Shown here: one piece after another, positions 56,823 to 64,000 of the stretch
Position numbering within the stretch: the first letter of the stretch is position 1
How the letters are laid out: each line of letters opens with the position of its first letter
NCBI GenBank assembly: GCA_016791445.1
Contig: JAEUMP010000020.1
Span: 1-64,000 of the forward strand
Direction of reading: 5' to 3'
DNA: 64,000 nucleotides
DNA from: Hyphomonadaceae bacterium
Lineage (GTDB): Bacteria > Pseudomonadota > Alphaproteobacteria > Caulobacterales > Aquidulcibacteraceae
Made by a program: the position numbers and the translations under genes
Notes under the pieces: model-generated
Told to the model about the DNA's origin: nothing
Databases searched by the model: none
Seen by the model: the letters and a program-made list of their open reading frames with translations, nothing else

Positions 56823-57197
56823 TCAGTTCGGCGATGCCACGGGGCGTGTCGGGACCCGGGCGGGACGGTTGGGCGCAGGTTGAGGCGGTTCGGGCGTGAC
56901 GTCCGTGGCGCGCGAGAGCGGCGGCTTGTCGGCGCAGGTGGAGGCGGTGGAGTCAGAGCCGTTGCACATCCAGTAGCGCTCGCAGCGGACGTAGCAGGTG
57001 TGCTGTGCGCCGACGGAGCGATTGTTGGCGTCGCACCACGCCTTGCAGGCGCGCACCCCCTGCGACATCGTCTGGCGCTCCTTGGCGAGGACGGGAACGA
57101 CCGATCCCGCAAGCGCGAAAGCCCCCAGCGCGACGATGGCGGCGATCTTGCGGGCGCTGATGCGCGCCGGGAGCGGGTCTTGAGTGTTGGGGGTCAT
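56823..57197 (-). CDS. Small exported cysteine-rich protein, unknown function
   Basis: 124 residues from MTPNTQD (ATG 57195-57197). The N-terminal segment IAAIVALGAFALAGSVVPVLA ends in a possible cleavage site (VLA-KE). The mature part has paired Cys: ACKAWCDANN, TCYVRCERYWMC and STCADKP, suggesting disulfides or metal binding. The C-terminus is Pro-rich. It is divergent from the TIR-ParA operon across a gap of 172 bases. No family recognised. Confidence 0.6.
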   Translation of the reverse strand: MTPNTQDPLPARISARKIAAIVALGAFALAGSVVPVLAKERQTMSQGVRACKAWCDANNRSVGAQHTCYVRCERYWMCNGSDSTASTCADKPPLSRATDVTPEPPQPAPNRPARVPTRPVASPN

Positions 57198-57369
57198 GGC
57201 GGCGTCTCCTCGACGGGCGGACGGTCGCCGTCCGCATCGCCACAGTGCCGCCCCCGCACCCCGCACGCGATGACCGTGGTCACCGCGCCGTCCGGCGCTG
57301 CGTCACGGTTGCGCCGCGTTGCAAACGCATGAACGACGCGGCAAGGTTTGGCGGGGTTCAGGGCTCAAC

Positions 57370-58611
57370 ATGGCGGTCGCCGCATATCTTTCGTACGGCG
57401 CGGCCGATTCCGCAGCCGCGCAGGACATCGCCCGGGAGTTGGAGGCGCACGGCCTGCCGGCGACGCTCGCGGCGGTGGATCGCGCGCAGGCGATCCTTGA
57501 TGCGCGCTGCCTCGTAGCCCTCGTCTCGCCCGCCGCCGACGCCGACGAAACGGCCCGCCGCGACCTCGCCTTCGCCATCGCCAACGGCAAGTCGGTGATC
57601 CCGGTGCACCTCGCCGAGACGCCGACGGAAGGATTCGGGCGGGTGCTCGAGCAGCACAATCGCGTGGACGCGCGCAACGGCCTTTCCAACCCCGTCTTGA
57701 CGAACATCGTCGAGCAAGTGCGCACATTCGCAAACGCCGGCCGCACCATCGCGATGCTGAACATCAAGGGCGGCGTGGGCAAGACGGTGCTGGCGGCGAA
57801 CGTGTTCGCAGCGGCGCACCTGGAACTCGGCAAGTCCGTCTGCTTTGTGGACCTCGATCCGCAGCACAATCTCTCGCAGTATTTCCTGCCGCCTGAAGAG
57901 CGCAACCGCGTGCGCGCCGACGCGATGACGATCTATTCGGTGTTCATCGCCAAGGGCCCGCTCTCGACGCCGCGCGAGGGCTTTACGCGGATGCCCGTGC
58001 AGCTCAACCGCACGCGCGGCCTCGGCAAGCAGCGCTTCGATCTCGTCGTCGGCGACGAACGTCTCTTCGAGTTCACGCTGGACGGCCGCACCGAGCGCGA
58101 GCGCGCGGATGCGATGTCACGGTTCCACGACCTCATCGCGGGCCTGCGGGCGAAGTACGACCTCGTCGTCATCGACGTGAACCCCTGCGCCACCTTCCTG
58201 ACCCGCTGTGCGGTGACGGCGTCCGATCACATCGTGGCGCCCGTGCGCCCGGAGAAATATTCGCTCACCGGCCTCAACATGCTGGAACAGGTCACGCGCG
58301 AAATCCGCCAGCGGGCGGTGAAGTCGAGCGAGTTTACGGTACTGCTCAATGGTGTCGCCGACCGCCCCCGCACGCGCAACGGCTACGATGTCGACCAGGC
58401 GACGCGCGAGGAAATCGAGGCGGCGCCCTTTTTCGGCGCAGCGCTCATCGAGCCGGCCATTCCCTACACCACGCACCTGCGCACCACGCCCATCGACAAG
58501 TATGTCGTGAACCCCATCTCGCTGACCGCGATGAAACAGTTCGCACAGCGCATGCTGAAGGAAAGCCTCGCTTCCGCCGCCATCGACATCATCAAGCGCG
58601 CAGGCGCGTGA
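57370..58611 (+). CDS. TIR-ParA fusion protein
   Basis: 413 residues from ATG 57370. Residues 1-115 read as a divergent TIR domain: AAYLSYGAADSAAAQDIARE, ARCLVALVSP and ANGKSVIPVHLAE. The catalytic Glu position of NADase TIRs is Asp65 (TARRDLAF), so enzymatic activity is doubtful. Residues about 125-400 form a ParA/MinD-type ATPase with deviant Walker A KGGVGKT (133-139), A' FVDLDPQHN and Walker B VVIDVNP (Asp269). A second possible start lies 17 codons upstream. It heads a tight operon with two more genes. Deployment of TIR with a positioning ATPase suggests a sensor, or an organiser in a conflict or polarity system; unproven. Confidence 0.82.
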   Translation: MAVAAYLSYGAADSAAAQDIARELEAHGLPATLAAVDRAQAILDARCLVALVSPAADADETARRDLAFAIANGKSVIPVHLAETPTEGFGRVLEQHNRVDARNGLSNPVLTNIVEQVRTFANAGRTIAMLNIKGGVGKTVLAANVFAAAHLELGKSVCFVDLDPQHNLSQYFLPPEERNRVRADAMTIYSVFIAKGPLSTPREGFTRMPVQLNRTRGLGKQRFDLVVGDERLFEFTLDGRTERERADAMSRFHDLIAGLRAKYDLVVIDVNPCATFLTRCAVTASDHIVAPVRPEKYSLTGLNMLEQVTREIRQRAVKSSEFTVLLNGVADRPRTRNGYDVDQATREEIEAAPFFGAALIEPAIPYTTHLRTTPIDKYVVNPISLTAMKQFAQRMLKESLASAAIDIIKRAGA

Positions 58612-58615
58612 CGCC

Positions 58616-59011
58616 ATGGATGCAGGCTCCCGGAAAGCGCTGAAAGGCCTCGCCCGGACCCGCAGCCGCGCGGAGATGAAGGCGCTCTTCAAGACGATCC
58701 GTGCTGAGACCGACGCCACGCTTCTCGCCGCCATCGCGCCGCCGAAGAAGGCCAGGCCCCGGCGCACCGACTTCGCGGGCGACATCGCCGCGCGCCTCGC
58801 CGTCATCCACGGCCCCGCTTCCGACAAGGCCGACGCCCTCATCGGCGTGCTGGAAGAAACGCACGGGCCCATCGATATCGCCGCCGGCGGTCTCGCGCCT
58901 GTGATCCGTAAGCTGGCGAAACGGTTCGGCGAAAGGGACGTCATGGCGGCGACCGATGCGCTGCTGAAACGGCTGGAATCGATGGGATCGATGAGGGAGA
59001 AGGTGAAATGA
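58616..59011 (+). CDS. Unrecognised small partner of the TIR-ParA protein
   Basis: 131 residues, starting 4 bases after the TIR-ParA stop, so almost certainly co-expressed. The N-terminus is basic (KGLARTRSRAEMKALFKTIR, then a KKARPRR patch). The C-terminal half is helical with a GVLEETHGPIDIAAGG turn and VIRKLAKRFGERDVM. It might be the ParA-activating (ParB-like) or cargo subunit, by position only. No family recognised. Confidence 0.7.
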   Translation: MDAGSRKALKGLARTRSRAEMKALFKTIRAETDATLLAAIAPPKKARPRRTDFAGDIAARLAVIHGPASDKADALIGVLEETHGPIDIAAGGLAPVIRKLAKRFGERDVMAATDALLKRLESMGSMREKVK

Positions 59012-59607
59012 AGTCGATGCTCCTCTCCCTCGCGCTCGCACTGGCGTGCGCCGCGCCCGCTCTCGCACAGCCCGCCGCCACGCCCCCGCGCACGATCAAC
59101 ATCACGGCGGATTCTGCATCAGGCTGGGTTCCCGACGAGGCGCTGCAGGCGGCGGCGGAACAGGCCGCAACACGCTATTTCGCCGCGCGCGACAGCGGGC
59201 GCCATGCGGACGCCTTCGCCATGTTGACGGAGTCCAATCGCGCGCTGCAGACCTTCGACGAGTACCGCGCCGAGTCCGACGCCCTGCGTGACTCAACCGG
59301 CGTCATGACGGCCCGCGTATTCACGCAGACGACGTGGACGAAGGACTCACCGCGCGCGCCCGAGCCCGGAGTCTACGCCGCCATCGATTTCACCAGCCGC
59401 TATGCGAAGGCCGACCGCGAGTGCGGCTATGTGATCCTCTTCCAGTCGCCCGCCGGCGGCGCCTTCCGGGTGATGCGCGAGGAACGCATCGTGCTCGACA
59501 ACGAAACGGCCGCCAGCATCGTGCGCGAGAAGTCGCAGCTGGAACTCGCCACCATGTGGCGCCAGCTCTCCGCCCACTGTCCGAACTACCGCCCCATCTC
59601 GCCGTGA
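59008..59607 (+). CDS. Exported DUF4019-like protein
   Basis: 199 residues. Signal peptide LLSLALALACAAPALA with AxA cleavage. The mature domain includes YFAARDSGRHADAFAMLTES and VYAAIDFTSRYAKADRECGY, resembling DUF4019. Its ATG overlaps the previous stop (ATGA), so it belongs to the operon; whether it shares that function is unclear. Confidence 0.7.
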   Translation: MKSMLLSLALALACAAPALAQPAATPPRTINITADSASGWVPDEALQAAAEQAATRYFAARDSGRHADAFAMLTESNRALQTFDEYRAESDALRDSTGVMTARVFTQTTWTKDSPRAPEPGVYAAIDFTSRYAKADRECGYVILFQSPAGGAFRVMREERIVLDNETAASIVREKSQLELATMWRQLSAHCPNYRPISP

Positions 59608-59694
59608 TCGGCGCGAACACGCACATGTGCTTGCGGGAACTGGCGCGCGCGGCCTAACCTTTCCTCAGCGGGGGCCGGGGCGAGGAGTACGCCA

Positions 59695-59895
59695 ATGGCC
59701 GTAGCGAAAGTCATCGAAGTCACCGGCGGATCGAGCAAGGGTCTCGAGGACGCCATCGTGCAAGGCGTGTCGCGCGCCGCCGACAGTCTCGATCAGGTGG
59801 AAGGCGCCTGGATCCAGGACATCAAGCTCATGATCAAGAACGGCAAGATCTCCGAGTGGCGCGTGAACATGAAGGTCACGTTCATTCTGAAATGA
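59695..59895 (+). CDS. Dodecin (flavin-binding storage protein)
   Basis: 66 residues. VIEVTGGSSKGLEDAIVQGV, GAWIQDIKLMIKNGKISEW and NMKVTFILK match dodecin, a dodecameric protein storing FMN or riboflavin; the Trp and Gln of the flavin site are visible. It lies 87 bases after the DUF4019 gene. Confidence 0.92.
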   Translation: MAVAKVIEVTGGSSKGLEDAIVQGVSRAADSLDQVEGAWIQDIKLMIKNGKISEWRVNMKVTFILK

Positions 59896-59924
59896 CGCTG
59901 CGCGTCAGGCCAGGTTGAACGACG

Positions 59925-60173
59925 TCACCGGTCGGCGATCGTCGCCTGTTCGCGCACCTTGCGGCCCCATTGCCAGAGGCCGAACGCGAAAAGGAGCAGA
60001 CCGGCTATCATGATGATGTAGCCGGTCATGTTCTGCTGCATCGCCTCGCGCAGCGTGAACGGCGTGTAGAGCCCGATGGCGGCCACAAGCCACACCACCG
60101 CCACGCCCGTCTTGATGAGCGTGTCGCCCCAGACGAACTGCATGTCGACGCTGGACTTGGACTTTCTGGACAT
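59925..60173 (-). CDS. Small two-helix membrane protein
   Basis: 82 residues from MSRKSKSSVDM (ATG 60171-60173). Two hydrophobic stretches: TGVAVVWLVAAIGLYTPF and TGYIIMIAGLLLFAFGLWQ, with a charged tail RKVREQATIADR. Convergent with dodecin. No family recognised. Confidence 0.65.
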   Translation of the reverse strand: MSRKSKSSVDMQFVWGDTLIKTGVAVVWLVAAIGLYTPFTLREAMQQNMTGYIIMIAGLLLFAFGLWQWGRKVREQATIADR

Positions 60174-60362
60174 CACGCGGTTCCCGGTCGGCGTTTGGTG
60201 CGCGCACCCTCCTAGCGCGAGTCGCGGCGGGGCCGGATTCCCCTGCGCCGTCACGATTTCGCGCGGGCCGTGTCGCGGCTTGCCGGGTCCGGCCCAAGGG
60301 TTAATGTCCCACGCGGCCCCCTGCACGGGGCCGTTTCGGCTTCGCAACGCGGGAAATCGGCC

Positions 60363-61670
60363 ATGAAGTTCGTCACACGCGCCGCCGTCGAAACGGCGCT
60401 GGCCCTGACTCTGGCCCTGACTGTCGCCGCGTGCGCCTCGCTGCGCGCGCCCGCGTCGGACTCGCTGATCGGGGAATGGTCGGTGGTCGGAATCGACGCC
60501 ACGACGCCGAGCAGCGCGCTGACCGTGAGCTTCGACGAGACCAGTCGCATCTCCGGCTCCGCCGGCTGCAACCGCTTCACCGGCGCCTATTCCTATGATC
60601 CCGCTGCCGCGACGCTGACGGTCACGCCGCTTGGCGTCACGCGCATGTATTGCGGCGTGCCCGGCGTGATGGAGCAGGAGCGCCGTCTCATCACCGCGCT
60701 GCAGGCGGCGACATCGGTGGCGACGACGTCCGATGGCGCCGTCGCGCTGAAATCGGCGACCGGCGAAGTGCTGTTGCGCCGTCGCGCCGCCGTGCAGACC
60801 GCCGCCGCACCGCGTACGCCGGCGCCCGACGCACCCCTGACGACCCCTGCCGCCACTACGACCGCGCCCGTCTATGCCCCGCCGACCGTCGCCGCGCCGA
60901 CGGCGCCGGAAGTACCGGGCCAGGTCGTCGCCACCGGCGAACTCTTCATTCTCGAACGCATCGCGCTGCCGGCGAATGCGCGGGTGCGGATCCAGCTCCG
61001 CGATGTCTCGCGCGTGGGCGCGCCGGCAATCGTGCTCGCCGAACAGGAATTCGCGGCGGGCGCGGGCGGGCCATGGCCGTTCACGATTTCGGCGCCGACG
61101 AATGTCGTGCCGCAGAATGCGCGGCTGACGCTCTTCGCGCAGATCCTGTCGGGCGGACGCCTCCTCTTCATCACCGACACGCACAACGCCGTCGCCGCGA
61201 GCGGCGGCAATCCGGCCATGAGCATCCGCCTGGTGAACGCCTCGCCCACCGCCGTCTCTCCGCCGCCGGTGGCGCCAACGCCCGTCGCGCCGACGCCGGC
61301 GACACCGGCTCCGGTCGCGCCGACGGCGCCCGTCATCACCCTGCCGGCGCCGGTCGTGACGCCGGCCCCGACGACGGCAACGACGCCGACGCCCACGCTC
61401 GCGGGCGGCCCCGGCGCCCCGGCCCCCACAAGCTATCGGTGCGGATCTGAAACCGTGGAGGTGGCGTTCGACGGCGCGATGGCATGGCTGACCACGCCGG
61501 ACGGCGTGCTCGCCGTGCCACGGGTGAACCCCAGCGACGATCCTTTCGCGCAACGCATGTATTCCAACAACAGACTCACGTTTATTCAGGATCACGACAG
61601 CGCCGGCGGCGGACGCGTGCAGTTCGCGCGCGGCCGGATGGCGCTGCAGACCTGCGCGAAGGTCGGGTGA
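60363..61670 (+). CDS. META/YbaY/MliC-like multidomain lipoprotein
   Basis: 435 residues. LALTVAACASLRA is a lipobox. A META (HslJ-like) domain (about 28-125) includes SRISGSAGCNRFTGAYSYD. A second domain (about 195-305) with TGELFILERIALPANARVRI resembles the YbaY/YscW-type pilotin fold. A 55-residue Thr/Pro linker leads to a C-terminal domain starting SYRCGSETVEVAFDGA, reminiscent of MliC lysozyme inhibitors. The combination suggests cell-envelope stress or lysozyme defence. The domain calls for the middle and last parts are by pattern only. Confidence 0.7.
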   Translation: MKFVTRAAVETALALTLALTVAACASLRAPASDSLIGEWSVVGIDATTPSSALTVSFDETSRISGSAGCNRFTGAYSYDPAAATLTVTPLGVTRMYCGVPGVMEQERRLITALQAATSVATTSDGAVALKSATGEVLLRRRAAVQTAAAPRTPAPDAPLTTPAATTTAPVYAPPTVAAPTAPEVPGQVVATGELFILERIALPANARVRIQLRDVSRVGAPAIVLAEQEFAAGAGGPWPFTISAPTNVVPQNARLTLFAQILSGGRLLFITDTHNAVAASGGNPAMSIRLVNASPTAVSPPPVAPTPVAPTPATPAPVAPTAPVITLPAPVVTPAPTTATTPTPTLAGGPGAPAPTSYRCGSETVEVAFDGAMAWLTTPDGVLAVPRVNPSDDPFAQRMYSNNRLTFIQDHDSAGGGRVQFARGRMALQTCAKVG

Positions 61671-61697
61671 CATCGCGCGCCCGCAGGAGGTGACGCC

Positions 61698-62153
61698 ATG
61701 AAGAACTTCGCCATCGCCGCCGGAGCGCTCCTCGCGCTCGCCGCGTGCAGCACCTCCGTCGGCCCGCCGCCGCCCACCGAACGGCCCGTGGTGGAGGCGA
61801 CCGCCTGCCCGGACCTGACGGCCACACTCTATTTCGAGCCCGCCTCCACCGCGCTGCCGGCCTCCGCCGACCCGGTGATCGCCACGATCCGCGAGGGCAT
61901 CGACGTGTGCAACAAGCGCTTCTCCCATGTGCGACGCGTGGAAATCGCGGCCTTCGCCAATCGGGGCGCGGACGGCGCGGCGGCGATCGCGGCGGCCAAT
62001 GCGCGCGCGCAGTCGGTGAAAGCCAAGATCGTGGAACTCGGCGTGCCGGCGCGCCGCGTCCGGATCGTCGACCACGAGGTCGTCGATGACGATCCGGACC
62101 AGCCGCTGCGTCGCCACGCGCACGTCGTGGTGAAGTTCAACGTCGAGCGCTGA
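61698..62153 (+). CDS. OmpA-like lipoprotein
   Basis: 151 residues. Lipobox LALAAC. The C-terminal OmpA-type domain has ANARAQSVKAKIVELGVPAR, the usual helix with NARAxxVxxxL and the RVRIVDHE strand. It probably binds peptidoglycan. It lies 27 bases after the META protein gene. Confidence 0.75.
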   Translation: MKNFAIAAGALLALAACSTSVGPPPPTERPVVEATACPDLTATLYFEPASTALPASADPVIATIREGIDVCNKRFSHVRRVEIAAFANRGADGAAAIAAANARAQSVKAKIVELGVPARRVRIVDHEVVDDDPDQPLRRHAHVVVKFNVER

Positions 62154-62163
62154 CGGCAGTAGC

Positions 62164-62180
62164 ATTACCTGCGGGGTAAT
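62164..62180. promoter_or_regulatory. Palindromic operator candidate for the XRE regulator
   Basis: ATTACC-tgcgg-GGTAAT is an exact 6-5-6 inverted repeat 35 bases before the regulator start. ATTACC/GGTAAT palindromes are typical sites near MmyB-type XRE regulators, so autoregulation is likely. Confidence 0.45.
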
Positions 62181-62215
62181 TGGATTGCGGCGCGCGGTGG
62201 CGATAGGCTCGCGCC

Positions 62216-63007
62216 ATGTCGAACACCGCACAGCGCGCCGCGCCGGCCCATGTGGGCGAACACCTGCGTGAATGGCGCCAGCGGCGGCGCCTCTCGCAGC
62301 TGGAGTTCGCCGGCCTCGCCGACATCTCCACGCGCCATCTGAGCTTCATCGAGACCGGGCGCGCGCGGCCGAGCCGGGAGATGCTCCTGCACCTCGCCGA
62401 GCACCTCGACATCCCGCTGCGCGAGCGCAACACGGTGCTGGCGTCGGCAGGTTTCGCGCCGGTCTTTTCCGAAAAGTCCCTCGACGATCCGGCGCTGGCG
62501 GCCGCGCGCGCGGCGATCGATCTGGTGCTGAAGGGGCATGAACCCTTTCCAGCGCTCGCGGTCGACCGGCACTGGAACATCGTCTCGATGAACGGCGCGG
62601 CGGCGCTCTTCGTGGAGGGCGTGGACGCCGATCTGCTCACGGCGCCGCCGAACGCGGTCCGCCTCGGCATGCATCCGCGCGGCATGGCGCGCCACATCGT
62701 CAACGGCGCGGAGTGGCGCGCGCACATCCTCGCGCGTCTGCGCCGTCAGGTGGAGACAACCGCCGACCCCGATCTCGCGGCGCTCTACGCGGAAGTTTCC
62801 GCCTATCCGGCGCCGCTCGGCGCGCGCCCGTCATCGCCCGATCACGGCGTCTTCATTCCGCTGAAACTGCGCACACCGCGCGGCGTGCTGAGCTTCCTGA
62901 GCACCATGACGCTGTTCGGTACGCCGACAGACGTGACGCTGTCGGAAATCCTGCTGGAAGCCTTCTATCCGGCGGATGAAGAGACAGCGCGCGCGCTGCG
63001 CGGATAA
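62216..63007 (+). CDS. XRE-family regulator with MmyB-like ligand domain
   Basis: 263 residues. N-terminal helix-turn-helix (LREWRQRRRLSQLEFAGLAD and ISTRHLSFIETGRARPSREM). The C-terminal MmyB-like/PAS-fold domain has ALAVDRHWNIVSMNGAAALF and GMHPRGMARHIVNGAEW. Such regulators sense a small molecule, sometimes fatty-acid-like, and usually control adjacent short-chain dehydrogenases; none is visible here. Confidence 0.9.
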   Translation: MSNTAQRAAPAHVGEHLREWRQRRRLSQLEFAGLADISTRHLSFIETGRARPSREMLLHLAEHLDIPLRERNTVLASAGFAPVFSEKSLDDPALAAARAAIDLVLKGHEPFPALAVDRHWNIVSMNGAAALFVEGVDADLLTAPPNAVRLGMHPRGMARHIVNGAEWRAHILARLRRQVETTADPDLAALYAEVSAYPAPLGARPSSPDHGVFIPLKLRTPRGVLSFLSTMTLFGTPTDVTLSEILLEAFYPADEETARALRG

Positions 63008-63018
63008 TGCACGAAACA

Positions 63019-63170
63019 TCCTTCTCCCCCGCGAGGGGGAGAAGGTGTCCCGCAGGGACGGATGAGGGGGTGAGGCGCAGGATGAAGTCGGGCGCCGGAT
63101 GACAAGCTCCGGGACGCCCCCTCATCCGTCGTCTTCGACGACACCTTCTCCCCCTCGCGGGGGAGAAGGA
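63019..63170. repeat. Long imperfect palindromic intergenic repeat
   Basis: Left half TCCTTCTCCCCCGCGAGGGG...GACGGATGAGGGGG (63019-63070) and right half CCCCCTCATCCGTC...CCCCTCGCGGGGGAGAAGGA (63117-63170) are inverted copies. CCTTCTCCCC/GGGGAGAAGG units of this kind are scattered through alphaproteobacterial genomes. It lies between two convergent genes and may serve as a two-way terminator. Confidence 0.85.
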
Positions 63171-63179
63171 AACACCGGC

Positions 63180-64000
63180 CTACCGCGTTCCGACAATCTT
63201 CTGGAAGAAGAGTGTTTCGGCTTCGCGCTGCGCTTCCTGGTTCTGCTTCTTCGCGAAGCCGTGGCCTTCGTCCTTGGCCATCATGAACCAGGCTTCCACG
63301 CCATTGCGCCGCACCGCGGCCAGCATCTGCTCGGCTTCGGTGTATGGCACGCGCGGATCGTTGAAGCCCTGCACGATGAAGAGCGGACGCTTGATCTTTG
63401 CGGCGTTGGTCAGCGGCGAGATGCGCTCCAGATGCGCGCGCATGGCCGGATCGCGCTCGTCGCCGTACTCCACGCGGCGCAGGTCGCGGCGATAGCCGGA
63501 CGTGTTCTCTAGGAAGGTGACGAAGCTCGAAATGCCGACGATGTCGACGCCGCCCGCGAAGCGCTCCGGGTACATGATCATCGAGGCATAGACCATGTAG
63601 CCGCCGTAGGAGCCGCCATAGGCGACGACCTTCGACATGTCGAAGCTCTGCGGCTGCGTGCCCATCCAGTCGAGCAGCGCGCCGATGTCCTTCACGCTGT
63701 CTTCGCGCTTCATGCCGTTGTCGAGATCGACGAATGTCTTGCCGTAGCCGGTGGAGCCGCGCACGTTCGGGAGCACGACCGCGACGTTCAGTTCGTTCAC
63801 CCAGTACTGGATCGTCGAGGAAAAGCCCGGCCGCGCCTGCGCTTCAGGGCCGCCGTGAATGTTCACGATGGCCGCATGCGGTCCCGGCGTGCGCGGCTCG
63901 TACACCCACGCGGTGATTTCCTTCGGCCCGCCGGTCGCGCTGTCGAAGGTCGGGAAGCGCACGAGCTTCGGCGCCACGAAGGTGCGCGGATCGAGCCCGC
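63180..64000 (-). CDS. S9-family prolyl oligopeptidase-like peptidase, N-terminus beyond window
   Basis: About 273 C-terminal residues. It contains the alpha/beta-hydrolase catalytic domain: INIHGGPEAQARPGFSS, the nucleophile GGSYGGYMVYAS, the acid in IVQGFNDPRVPYTEAEQM and the His in AKDEGHGFAKKQ. The missing N-terminus would hold the beta-propeller and probably a signal peptide. Cleavage of peptides after Pro is the family activity. Confidence 0.9.
   Translation of the reverse strand, partial: GLDPRTFVAPKLVRFPTFDSATGGPKEITAWVYEPRTPGPHAAIVNIHGGPEAQARPGFSSTIQYWVNELNVAVVLPNVRGSTGYGKTFVDLDNGMKREDSVKDIGALLDWMGTQPQSFDMSKVVAYGGSYGGYMVYASMIMYPERFAGGVDIVGISSFVTFLENTSGYRRDLRRVEYGDERDPAMRAHLERISPLTNAAKIKRPLFIVQGFNDPRVPYTEAEQMLAAVRRNGVEAWFMMAKDEGHGFAKKQNQEAQREAETLFFQKIVGTR

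Noticed and set aside
60314-60333. CGGCCCC/GGGGCCG hairpin 30 bases before the META lipoprotein start
   Set aside because: No leader peptide, no alternative antiterminator pairing and a weak T tract; not enough for a riboswitch or attenuator.
61250-61410. Repeated Thr/Pro codons inside the META lipoprotein gene
   Set aside because: A low-complexity protein linker, not a DNA tandem repeat or CRISPR array.

Overview
The window reads as an ordinary, compact, G+C-rich chromosomal segment of an alphaproteobacterium (roughly two-thirds G+C by eye). The strongest taxonomic pointers are a PopZ polar organiser gene in the order pcm-tolC-popZ-valS, the dgt/erpA divergent pair, a scpA-scpB-tatA-tatB-tatC-serS cluster and Zur boxes of the alphaproteobacterial type. 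A Caulobacterales/Hyphomonadaceae-like host is my best guess (inference only). Two genes run off the window: tuf at the left edge and an S9 peptidase at the right edge. Genes are tightly packed. Many neighbours overlap by 4 bases (ATGA/GTGA/TTGA), and at least four convergent pairs end on one shared CTAG.

Layout. 1-3.9 kb: tuf, tRNA-Gly, a hydrolase, tRNA-Tyr, rlmB and a small membrane protein. 4-8.7 kb: a CHAT-type protease with a twin-arginine-like signal, metG and a crotonase. 8.7-11.4 kb: a zinc-responsive cassette (ABC ATPase, FtsX-like permease, DUF3299-like exported protein, opposing MerC gene) bracketed by two Zur-like boxes. 11.4-22 kb: rarA, a VOC protein, a DegP-like lipoprotein protease, serS with an unusual internal insertion, tatCBA, scpBA, a SPOR protein, a Myb-like mini-protein, dgt and erpA. 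22-30 kb: nitroreductases, cysE, a Nudix hydrolase, an HTTM membrane pair, MaoC, DUF3137, LysE and ilvD. 30-37 kb: glycosyltransferase, valS, popZ, tolC, pcm. 37.2-37.7 kb: tRNA-Cys, a candidate small RNA and tRNA-Asn. 38-45 kb: kynureninase plus tryptophan dioxygenase, and an RND adaptor/pump pair. 45-57 kb: ATM1-like ABC exporter, LOG phosphoribohydrolase, FkbM methyltransferase, a TIR protein, gltX, a MATE pump, class II DAHP synthase and others. 57-64 kb: a TIR-ParA fusion operon, dodecin, a META/MliC multidomain lipoprotein, an OmpA-like lipoprotein, an XRE/MmyB regulator and the S9 peptidase.

How the genes work together. Translation is heavily represented (tuf, metG, serS, valS, gltX, rlmB and four tRNAs). 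Cell organisation is covered by ScpAB, PopZ and a SPOR protein, and export by TatABC, TolC, RND, MATE and ABC pumps. The zinc cassette is probably repressed by Zur when zinc is plentiful. The tryptophan dioxygenase/kynureninase pair supplies two steps of the kynurenine route.

The least-described pieces are (i) the TIR-ParA fusion with an unrecognised 131-residue partner, (ii) SerRS with an approximately 88-residue in-frame insertion lying in an AT-richer patch of rare codons, (iii) the exported CHAT protease and (iv) a structured candidate sRNA between tRNA-Cys and tRNA-Asn. There is no prophage, transposase, CRISPR array, integron or rRNA operon in the window.
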